This document shows positions 1-6,237 of a stretch of DNA of 16,633 nt, piece after piece. Position numbers and translations under genes: made by a program. How positions within the stretch are numbered: the first letter of the stretch is position 1; every line of letters starts with the position of its first letter. The notes beneath the pieces were generated by a model. That model did no database searches. It saw nothing but the letters and a program-made list of their open reading frames with translations, and was not told the origin of the DNA. Source of the DNA: Opitutia bacterium (lineage in GTDB: Bacteria; Verrucomicrobiota; Verrucomicrobiia; Opitutales; Opitutaceae). The stretch lies in the NCBI GenBank assembly GCA_003157575.1, contig PMKA01000087.1, forward strand, positions 1-16,633, written 5' to 3'.

Positions 1-398
1 CAGTCGGTGATATCGCCTGCAATGATCTGCTCAACCTGCCGTTTGGTGAGCGTGGCGATAGGATTGCCGGCATTGACGACCACGGCGATGCCGTCGTAGG
101 CGACGATCGTGGGCTTCATGTTCACGCCCTTTGCCTGGGCGAGGGACATCTCGGTGGTCTTGGCGCGGCGCGAGGACATTCCGATCTGCGCAGTGCCGTC
201 GATGATCGCGGCGATTCCCGTCGTGGAACCTTCAGCTGCGATCTCGAAGCTCACGCCCGGATTTCTGGCCTTGTACTCCTCGGCCAGTTGCGGAACAAGT
301 TTGGCGCCGAGCGTATCGGAGCCTTTGATCACAAGCTTCTGGGCTTGGGCGGACCCGGCCGCCAGGAGCGCGGCGAGAATGAGAAGTGACTTTTTCAT
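1..398 (-). CDS. pstS: PstS-like phosphate ABC transporter substrate-binding protein, 3' end outside window
   Basis: This is a periplasmic solute-binding protein of the PstS/PBP_like_2 type, which captures inorganic phosphate and hands it to the PstCAB transporter. The visible 132 residues begin [19 protein letters not shown], a short Sec signal peptide with an AQA|Q cleavage site. They continue with family hallmarks: GSDT near residue 25, EGSTTG near 54-59, and SSRRA near 73-77. These are loops that contact the anion in this fold. The protein continues past the left edge, so the C-terminal lobe is not seen. No Shine-Dalgarno sequence is present on the minus strand before the ATG; the AGGAGG nearby lies on the plus strand. 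The gene sits 48 bp downstream of the porin on the same strand, with no terminator between, so the two are probably co-transcribed. Binding of another oxyanion cannot be excluded. Confidence 0.88.
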   Translation of the reverse strand, partial: MKKSLLILAALLAAGSAQAQKLVIKGSDTLGAKLVPQLAEEYKARNPGVSFEIAAEGSTTGIAAIIDGTAQIGMSSRRAKTTEMSLAQAKGVNMKPTIVAYDGIAVVVNAGNPIATLTKRQVEQIIAGDITD

Positions 399-446
399 GG
401 TTGGATCAGGAGGATTGGTCGATTGAGGGGTGAACGGGGGCCGGCG

Positions 447-1766
447 TCAGAATTTCGCCACGACGTCGAACTGCAGCAGGTTGAATTTGTTGAGGGTCGC
501 TATTCCAATATCTCCGGACCCGGCGGTAACCGCCGTCTTGTTCTTGGCCGCGCCATTGGCGTAGGTCAGGGAGAACGTGACCGCATCTGTGAGCATGTAA
601 TTGGTCGTAAACACCACCCCGTTCATGTTGGTGCGGCTGTCAAAGATGTCAGAATCCACGAGATTGGGATCCAAGGCAAACAGACCTGTCGCCTGGTAAT
701 AGAGCTTGGCGTCCCATTCACCCTTCAGCTTCGCCTTGCCGTATTGATAGCCGGCCTGCCAGGCATAGACCTGATTGTCGAGGTCGGGGCGCCCGAACTT
801 TTTCGCCCGCTGGGTGCCGTCGAAGTTGTAGGCAATGTCCCCGAAAACGCGGGACGGAGCCATGCCGGGCAGCACGAAGTTATATTCGAACGGCAGGTCG
901 GCCACAAAGAGGTTGTTGATCGCCGTGAGGTTCGCCGGAGTGAAGGCGCCCGCGAAATTCTTCGATGTGCGCTTGTTGTTGACGTAATTGTAGAGCGTCG
1001 GCGCGAACTGCACCGAGTCCGTCTCGTTCAGCTTCACAGTGACGCCGCCCTGCCAGCCAAGCATGTACTGATCCTGGCGGTCGATGGTCGGGGCGGTGTT
1101 GTTCTGCGGATTGGCCGAATCGTAGAGGAACTGGCCGAAGTTGGCAAAATAGGTCGTGGAACCGCTTGTCTTCTTGAACTGCTCGGCGAATCCCTCGGGG
1201 TTGATGTCGCCGTCCCAGACCAGCAGCGTATTGACAAACGGATTGGGAATGCGGCCTCCGGTGATCGTCCAGTCGGCGTTGGGCCGGTAGCCCAGATAGA
1301 CCTGGCCGATGTAGACGGTGTCATTGGTCTTCGCCCACGGCCCCCCTTGATCGGACAGGGTCACGTTCGACGAGCGGGCGCCGGAGCCGTTCTCCAGCCG
1401 GAAGCCGAAGAACCAGTCGCTCCCAAGCTGGCCGGTGATCGTCGGGCGCAAGCGGTAGCGCAAACGCCCTCGCTCCACGTTGTCGCCGGCAAGGGTCTCG
1501 CCCTCGCGGTATTCGTAGCGGAGCCGGACATCGCCGGAAACCCTCAGTTCCGTCAGACTGCTGGACAAGTTGAGCTTGCCTGCGGACGTGTTGGCCGCGA
1601 AGTCCTTTACCAGTTCGGCCCGGAGCTGTTCGGCCTCCTGGTCGGTGACGATGCCTTTCTTGACGAGCAAGTCGAGGAGCGGACCGCTGTCCTGCGCAAA
1701 CGCGGCCCCCGCGGTGAGTGCGACGCCGCAGAGCAGCGCCAGACATTTGGAGAATAATTTAGCCAT
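447..1766 (-). CDS. Putative outer-membrane porin (Porin_5-like), probably phosphate-linked
   Basis: This 439-residue protein has a clear Sec signal peptide (residues 1-24, cut after AFA). A short helical segment follows at about residues 28-57, of the kind seen before the barrel in this family (LLDLLVKKGIVTDQEAEQL). The rest, from about residue 70, is an alternating beta-barrel pattern with RYRLRPTITG-type strands and many aromatic-girdle residues. The protein ends in Phe (FDVVAKF), the usual outer-membrane beta-barrel assembly signal. I assign it to the putative porins (PF16930-like) by pattern only. It would form a passive channel for small anions or other solutes. The ATG was chosen because it gives an intact signal peptide; no Shine-Dalgarno is visible. 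It is the first gene of a probable operon with the downstream PstS-like gene, which makes phosphate the best guess for the permeant. The Pho-box-like repeats 75-107 bp upstream of the ATG support this. Confidence 0.85.
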   Translation of the reverse strand: MAKLFSKCLALLCGVALTAGAAFAQDSGPLLDLLVKKGIVTDQEAEQLRAELVKDFAANTSAGKLNLSSSLTELRVSGDVRLRYEYREGETLAGDNVERGRLRYRLRPTITGQLGSDWFFGFRLENGSGARSSNVTLSDQGGPWAKTNDTVYIGQVYLGYRPNADWTITGGRIPNPFVNTLLVWDGDINPEGFAEQFKKTSGSTTYFANFGQFLYDSANPQNNTAPTIDRQDQYMLGWQGGVTVKLNETDSVQFAPTLYNYVNNKRTSKNFAGAFTPANLTAINNLFVADLPFEYNFVLPGMAPSRVFGDIAYNFDGTQRAKKFGRPDLDNQVYAWQAGYQYGKAKLKGEWDAKLYYQATGLFALDPNLVDSDIFDSRTNMNGVVFTTNYMLTDAVTFSLTYANGAAKNKTAVTAGSGDIGIATLNKFNLLQFDVVAKF

Positions 1767-1828
1767 GGGATCTTGGATTGTCGGGTTAGGTGAGGGTAAA
1801 CGGCTTTTGGCACGTTTTTGACGGCTTA

Positions 1829-1841
1829 GGGTCTCAGACCC
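1829..1841. promoter_or_regulatory. 13-bp perfect dyad next to the Pho-box-like repeats
   Basis: GGGTCT-C-AGACCC is a perfect inverted repeat with a single central base. The one-base centre rules out an RNA hairpin, so if functional it would be a protein-binding operator. It touches the end of the Pho-box-like array, where the core promoter of the porin operon would be expected. Function is inferred only from position and symmetry. Confidence 0.35.
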
Positions 1842-1873
1842 GTGTTACGATTGGATGACGGCTGCGTTACGAG
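1841..1873 (-). promoter_or_regulatory. Candidate Pho box: three 11-bp direct repeats
   Basis: Read on the minus strand, the three consecutive units are CTCGTAACGCA, GCCGTCATCCA and ATCGTAACACG. All share the core CGT(A/C)A at the same phase. An 11-bp period, with a 7-bp conserved part and a 4-bp spacer, is the known layout of PhoB boxes. The middle unit CCGTCAT matches 6 of 7 bases of the Escherichia coli half-site CTGTCAT, while the outer units match it poorly. The array lies 75-107 bp upstream of the porin ATG in a probable porin-pstS operon, the expected target of such a regulator. No strong -10 hexamer could be picked out downstream. Confidence 0.5.
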
Positions 1874-2003
1874 GGCGTGATTACACACGGCCCCACTGGC
1901 TCTTGCGGAGAATCCAGCCGCCGGGGGCCCGGCCTTCCCCTCCTGGCTTCCGGCGGCGGAAACAAGGGGTCCGGCCGGCTTCGTCCCATGTGATATTCCG
2001 CAT

Positions 2004-2033
2004 TTCAGACCGGCTTCCTTGAGCCGATATTAT
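2004..2033 (+). promoter_or_regulatory. Weak sigma70-like promoter for the receiver-HDOD gene
   Basis: TTCAGA (2004-2009, 4 of 6 matches to TTGACA) is followed by an 18-bp spacer and TATTAT (2028-2033, 5 of 6 matches to TATAAT). Initiation near 2040 would give a leader of about 25 nt before the ATG at 2066. The spacer contains a small 5-bp stem (2011-2015 with 2022-2026). Confidence 0.35.
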
Positions 2034-2035
2034 GG

Positions 2036-2059
2036 TCCCAAGCCATCATTCGCTTGGGA
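2036..2059. repeat. 8-bp perfect inverted repeat just upstream of the receiver-HDOD start
   Basis: The arms TCCCAAGC (2036-2043) and GCTTGGGA (2052-2059) are separated by 8 bases. As DNA, this could be an operator overlapping the predicted transcription start. As RNA from an earlier start, the right arm would hide the purine-rich GGGAAG that precedes the ATG. The sequence alone cannot tell these apart. Confidence 0.45.
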
Positions 2060-2065
2060 AGTTCG

Positions 2066-3508
2066 ATGGAAGCGTTCCTCAACTCCTTCTTCGGTTCCCG
2101 CCTGCCCTGGCGAACTGTTCCAGCGCCTACAAAGGGCCTGTTTGGCACCTTTTCGCGACAGGTCGGTCGAACCACGCGCATGCAATCGACCGTAGAGCCC
2201 GGACCCGCACAGAATCCCGGCGGCCAGGCCGCCTCCGAACTCCCGTCGAAGGCTCCGGACCTGCAGGTATCCCAATCGACCAGCCCGCTTCAGCCCGCGG
2301 CGGAAAATCACCAAAGAAAGCGAATTCTGTTCGTGGACGACGAGAAGCCTGTGCTGCTGGTGTTGCGCGCGTTCATGCAGCGGCTTTCCAACGAATGGGA
2401 GACCGAGTGTGTGGAGGGAGGCAGCCAGGCGCTCGCCCTCATGGAGCAGCAGCCGTTCGATGTGATAATCACCGACATGCGGATGCCGGACATGAACGGC
2501 ACGGAATTGCTGAACGAGGTCATGAAGCGCTACCCGAGAACGGTGCGCATCGTGCTTTCAGGTCACGCCGACGAACAGACGGTCCAGGAAAGCGTGGGTG
2601 TCGCCCACCAGTGGGTCGCCAAACCGTTCGACCTCCAGGCATTGCGGTCCATCCTGAACCTCATCTCGAGGTTTCATCGCCGGCTGGAGAACCCGGCCAT
2701 CAAAGAGGTGATTGGCAGGATCCGGCACCTGCCGTCGGTCCCGCAGCTCTATTTTGAGATCATTGAGGCCTTGCAGTCGAGCACGTCATCCACCCAGACC
2801 ATCGCAAACATCATCGCCCGTGACCCGGCCTTGACCGCGAAGATCCTGCACCTTGTCAACTCGGCGTTCTTCGGAACCGCGCGCAGCGTTTGCGACCCAA
2901 ATGAAGCCATTCAGCTTCTGGGAATCAGCCGGATCCGTTCACTGGCGCTCATTCATCACGTCTTTTCCAGCTTCGAGAGGCAAACCTACGAACAGCTGTC
3001 GGCCGAGGATGTGTGGCGGCACAGCCTCCGGACCGCTGCCTGGGCACGGCAGTTCGTCCTCTGGAAAGGCGGCGGACGCGCGATGGAGGAGAAGGCGTTT
3101 ACGGGAGGCCTGTTGCATGACATCGGCCATCTGATCCTCTCGGCCAACCTGCCTTCGGAGTATCGCGAAATCCGCGGACTCGCCCGGAGCCGGAAGATTC
3201 CCCTCTACCAGGCGGAAAGGGAAGTGCTCAAAGCCACGCATGCCGATGTGGGCGCCTATCTCCTCAGCATCTGGGGCCTCCCTATCCCGTTGGTCGAGAC
3301 CGTGGCGCTGCACCACGAACCCTCCCTTGCTCCGGAGCGGACCTTCGGCGGGCTTGCCGCCGTGCACCTTGCAGCGGCGTGGAGCTACGAGCAGACGCAA
3401 TCGGCGCGGGAAATTCCCGGGTCGCCGCTGGATGTCGATTATCTGAAAGAGACCGCCGTTTTCGACCATCTCGATCTCTGGCGGCAACGGCTGGTGGATC
3501 ACCAATAA
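2066..3508 (+). CDS. Response regulator with receiver and HDOD domains
   Basis: This 480-residue cytoplasmic signalling protein follows a Pro/Ser/Gln-rich N-terminal leader of about 80 residues with a CheY-like receiver (about 86-198). The receiver has acidic residues D91/D92, phospho-acceptor D137 in ITDMRMPDMNG, switch S165 and K186. An HDOD domain (PF08668, about 220-425) follows, including RHLPSVPQL, a long helical core and GGLLHDIGH (H351/D352). HDOD proteins lack confirmed phosphohydrolase activity and usually act as regulatory or c-di-GMP-related output modules; the target here is unknown. The ATG at 2066 follows a weak GGGAAG. An in-frame TTG at 2054 adds four residues, and an ATG at 2180 would remove most of the leader without touching the receiver, so the start is uncertain. 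No cognate kinase lies next to it. It is transcribed away from the porin. Confidence 0.88.
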   Translation: MEAFLNSFFGSRLPWRTVPAPTKGLFGTFSRQVGRTTRMQSTVEPGPAQNPGGQAASELPSKAPDLQVSQSTSPLQPAAENHQRKRILFVDDEKPVLLVLRAFMQRLSNEWETECVEGGSQALALMEQQPFDVIITDMRMPDMNGTELLNEVMKRYPRTVRIVLSGHADEQTVQESVGVAHQWVAKPFDLQALRSILNLISRFHRRLENPAIKEVIGRIRHLPSVPQLYFEIIEALQSSTSSTQTIANIIARDPALTAKILHLVNSAFFGTARSVCDPNEAIQLLGISRIRSLALIHHVFSSFERQTYEQLSAEDVWRHSLRTAAWARQFVLWKGGGRAMEEKAFTGGLLHDIGHLILSANLPSEYREIRGLARSRKIPLYQAEREVLKATHADVGAYLLSIWGLPIPLVETVALHHEPSLAPERTFGGLAAVHLAAAWSYEQTQSAREIPGSPLDVDYLKETAVFDHLDLWRQRLVDHQ

Positions 3509-3538
3509 GCCGGTAGGCCGGCCCGTTCCTTCCCGGCT
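3508..3538. terminator. Possible weak bidirectional terminator between convergent genes
   Basis: AGCCGG (3508-3513) and CCGGCT (3533-3538) form a 6-bp stem around a GC-rich 19-base loop. It overlaps the stop codons of both the receiver-HDOD gene and the SNF2 gene, whose coding ends are only 28 bp apart. There is no T tract, so the call is weak. Confidence 0.3.
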
Positions 3539-6131
3539 ATTGTTCCGCCTCGGGCGCCGCGAGTTCGATCAGCTTGCGCAGCGACTGGAAATGCCGGCCA
3601 AGATCGAAATCGCCGCTCATGTCCCCCACGACCCGGTCGAAAAGCGTCTTTTTGTCGGCTTTCAGCGCCTGGATGCGCTCCTCAATCGTGCCCGCCGTGA
3701 CCATGCGGTAGACAAACACCGTGTTTGTCTGGCCGATCCGGTGCACACGGTCGACCGCCTGCATTTCGACCGCCGGATTCCACCATGGATCGAGCAGGAA
3801 GACGTAGTCCGCCGCATGCAGCGTGATGCCGGTGCCCGCAGCCTTCAGGCTCACCAGCATCACCGCCGGGCCCGTCGCGCCCTGAAACGCCTGCACCGGC
3901 TTCTGCCTGTCGAGCGTCATGCCCGTGAGCTCAAAGCGGGGCAGATCCGGGAAATTCGCCGCCAGCGCCTCTCGCGCGCGGTTGAGGAGCATCACGAACT
4001 GCGAGAATACCACGACCTTGTGCCCGCTCCCCACCACTTCACCCAGCTTGTCGACCAGCAGGTTGAGCTTGCCGCTTTCCGTGACCGGCGCCTTCAGCCA
4101 TGGCAGCAGATCCGGATCGCAACAGGTCTGACGCAGACGCGTGAGGAGCGCCAGGAAGCCAAACGACTTTTCGCGGTAGGCGGCATCGATGTCGTCGCCG
4201 AGCCTGGCCAGGCCCTCGTTGCAGATCCGGGCGTACTCCGTGCGCTGCAGTTCCGTCAACGGACAAAGCAGGTCCATCTCCACCTTCGGCGGAAGTTCCT
4301 GGGCCACCTCGTCCTTTGTTCGGCGCAAAATGAACGGCGCCAGCTGCTGGCGGAGGCGCGTCAGGGTGCCGGCGCGGTCGGCGCCCAGCACAGCCTCGAA
4401 CGTCTGGCGCGTGCCCAGCAGCCCTGGCAGCAGGAAACGGAAGATCGACCACAGATCCAGCTGCCGGTTTTCAAGCGGCGTGCCTGTCATGACAAGCCGG
4501 TGCCGGGCTCGGATCGAGCACGAGGCATGCGCCACCTTCGCATCCGGGTTCTTGATGAACTGGCCCTCGTCAAGCACGGCGTAACCGAACTCCACGCGGT
4601 CGAGGAGGTGCTTGTGTTTGCGAAGCTGGGTGTAGCTCGCCAGCCAGATGACGGGATCGCGCCGCAATGTGAAATCATGCCCGCTTTTGAGCACATCGCA
4701 CTTCAGCTGGGGAAAGTAGCGCGCCATCTCCTCGCGCCAGACCGGCACCACGCTGGCGGGACAGACAACGAGGTGGGGCAGCCCTTCCAACGGACGCGCG
4801 GCGATCAGGGCCAGCACCTGAAGCGTCTTCCCAAGCCCCATTTCGTCCGCAAGCAGGCCGTGACACCCGGCCTCGCACAGGTGATGCAGCCACTCGACCC
4901 CGCGCCGCTGATAGGGCCGCAGAATTTCGGGCAACACCGGCAGCGTCGCCGTCGGCGCCAGGACGCTCTGCCGCCACGTCTCGGCCTCCGGCCCCAGGGT
5001 CACCTTCAGCCGATCGTCGTTGAACAACGAAAAGACCAGATACGGCGGCAGATGTCCGTCAGCCTGCGTGGATTCCTCGACTATCCGCTGCCAGCGGGTG
5101 AGCGACTCCCATTTCGGACGGGCGACGGAGACGATGCCGAGACTGGGCAGGATGACCGCCGAGCCTTCGCGCCGCGTGAGCACCGTGACCTCGTCGTCGG
5201 TCAGCAGCCGTTCGCCGGCGCGGAAGATCCACCGGAGCTTGAGCCCGGAGCCGTTGCGCTTGTCCGCCAGCGCCTCGACTTCGATGTTCCGCTCGCCCTT
5301 CTCCAGGTCCTTGACGTTGTCGTCGAGTTCAACCGAAAAATAGCGCTTCCACACCGGCAACACGGTCCGCACGAACTCCGGAATCTCCTTCAACAGATCG
5401 AGCACATAGACGCGCGACTCCTGCTGGTAGTGAAAATGCGCCTTCCGAGCGTAAGTCGTTAGACAAATGAGCTTTCCCCGCTCGCCCGAGCTGACGTGCG
5501 CCTGCGAGGATTCATCGCCGTGCGCCGCTCCGTTGCCGTTGTGGTCGTTTCCGTTCCCATTGCCGTTTCCGTTGCCGCCGGCCGGCCCAAGGGCAGGACA
5601 GCGGATTTGGCCGGCGTTCACCCAGAACGCCTGAAAGGTCAGCCCCTCGGTCGTCGTTCGAAAAGCCAGCAAAAGCGGGCGGACCGCTTCGCCATTCCCG
5701 TTTCGGGCGCGCATCGCCGCTCCATCGCCATTCCCGGAGAGCATCGAATGCGGCTCCGGCGGAAGATCTTCGGGCAGCGGCGAGATCTCGTCCGCAACCA
5801 GTTCCTCGATCTCGTGAATGCCGGCCACGGCGATGGCACGCGACAATTCGGCGTCCGTTGACGACGAACGCACTGAAAAACCGTCAACGCCCCAGTCGAT
5901 GACCGCGTAATCCTCCTTCTTGTCGACCTTGCGGTGGATGATCGCGTCCTTGACCGTCAGCTCCACTTCCCGGATCTCGCTGTCGCGGTAGATGCGGCGG
6001 CCTTGTTCCAGCTGCTCAGCGCTGAAGTACTCCGACCAGTCGCCCTCCAGTTTTCCGAACCAGGACTCGAGGGACTGAGGAGTGTAGATGCGTTTCGGTC
6101 CGTGCCTTTCCATCGCGCTTAAAGGGTCCAT
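3537..6131 (-). CDS. SNF2-family DEAD/DEAH-box helicase with degenerate SWIM region
   Basis: This 864-residue SNF2/HepA-type ATPase is expected to translocate on duplex DNA or remodel protein-nucleic-acid complexes; its substrate is unknown. The helicase core runs from about residue 400 to 830. Walker A is DEMGLGKT (429-436), motif II is DEGQ (521-524) in place of DEAH, motif III is TGTPLEN (549-555), and motif VI is QAVDRVHRIGQ (791-801). The first 115 residues resemble the front of SWIM-domain helicases (FSAEQLEQGRRIYRD, then a beta hairpin). The CxC and CxH zinc ligands are absent, so the region cannot bind zinc in the usual way. A Gly-Asn tract lies at 185-201. The ATG at 6131 was taken as start; a second ATG at 6113 is possible, and neither has a strong Shine-Dalgarno. 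It lies 104 bp downstream of HrpA on the same strand. Confidence 0.92.
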   Translation of the reverse strand: MDPLSAMERHGPKRIYTPQSLESWFGKLEGDWSEYFSAEQLEQGRRIYRDSEIREVELTVKDAIIHRKVDKKEDYAVIDWGVDGFSVRSSSTDAELSRAIAVAGIHEIEELVADEISPLPEDLPPEPHSMLSGNGDGAAMRARNGNGEAVRPLLLAFRTTTEGLTFQAFWVNAGQIRCPALGPAGGNGNGNGNGNDHNGNGAAHGDESSQAHVSSGERGKLICLTTYARKAHFHYQQESRVYVLDLLKEIPEFVRTVLPVWKRYFSVELDDNVKDLEKGERNIEVEALADKRNGSGLKLRWIFRAGERLLTDDEVTVLTRREGSAVILPSLGIVSVARPKWESLTRWQRIVEESTQADGHLPPYLVFSLFNDDRLKVTLGPEAETWRQSVLAPTATLPVLPEILRPYQRRGVEWLHHLCEAGCHGLLADEMGLGKTLQVLALIAARPLEGLPHLVVCPASVVPVWREEMARYFPQLKCDVLKSGHDFTLRRDPVIWLASYTQLRKHKHLLDRVEFGYAVLDEGQFIKNPDAKVAHASCSIRARHRLVMTGTPLENRQLDLWSIFRFLLPGLLGTRQTFEAVLGADRAGTLTRLRQQLAPFILRRTKDEVAQELPPKVEMDLLCPLTELQRTEYARICNEGLARLGDDIDAAYREKSFGFLALLTRLRQTCCDPDLLPWLKAPVTESGKLNLLVDKLGEVVGSGHKVVVFSQFVMLLNRAREALAANFPDLPRFELTGMTLDRQKPVQAFQGATGPAVMLVSLKAAGTGITLHAADYVFLLDPWWNPAVEMQAVDRVHRIGQTNTVFVYRMVTAGTIEERIQALKADKKTLFDRVVGDMSGDFDLGRHFQSLRKLIELAAPEAEQ
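5529..5576 (-). repeat. Hexanucleotide microsatellite encoding a Gly-Asn tract
   Basis: Read on the minus strand, alternating GGN-AAY codons encode residues 186-201 of the SNF2 helicase, interrupted once by Asp-His. A shorter GNG-type run occurs near residues 132-148. Codons vary at the third base, so this is an aged tract, likely a flexible linker between the N-terminal region and the helicase core. Confidence 0.7.
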
Positions 6132-6205
6132 CGTAGAATCCGCCCATCGCAGCGCAACTACGAATTGCAGACCCGCGCCTTAACGGGCGGGAAATGCCTT
6201 CTGCC

Positions 6206-6237
6206 AGCCCCCCGGAAATAAACCGAACCGGCGGGCT
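6206..6237 (-). terminator. Possible terminator hairpin after hrpA
   Basis: On the minus strand, AGCCCGCCGG and CCGGGGGGCT pair over 9 of 10 positions around a 12-base A/T-richer loop. The stem overlaps the hrpA stop codon and precedes the SNF2 gene. No clear T run follows it, so it may only weaken read-through. Confidence 0.35.

Larger units (their letters stand above)
1767..2065. other. Divergent intergenic region between porin and receiver-HDOD genes
   Basis: This 299-bp non-coding stretch serves two divergent genes. From left to right it holds the porin leader, a 13-bp dyad (1829-1841), three 11-bp Pho-box-like repeats (1841-1873), a GC-rich stem-loop (arms 1917-1924 and 1950-1957, 8 bp, perfect), a weak sigma70-like promoter facing the regulator gene (2004-2033) and an 8-bp inverted repeat just before its start (2036-2059). 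No credible small ORF was found in it. Confidence 0.7.

Noticed and set aside
423..1757. 444-codon open frame on the plus strand
   Set aside because: It is antisense to the porin, whose signal peptide and C-terminal Phe are clear. The product is Arg/Val-rich and has no domain pattern, as expected from a GC-rich shadow frame.
1917..1957. GC-rich stem-loop in the porin/regulator intergenic region, considered as a terminator or riboswitch
   Set aside because: The 8-bp stem has a GC-rich 25-base loop, no T tract on either strand and no known riboswitch core. It was kept only as a note in the intergenic entry.
3540..5462. 640-codon open frame on the plus strand
   Set aside because: It lies antisense to the SNF2 helicase, which shows all its motifs. 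The predicted product is Arg/His/Gln-rich with no recognisable domain.
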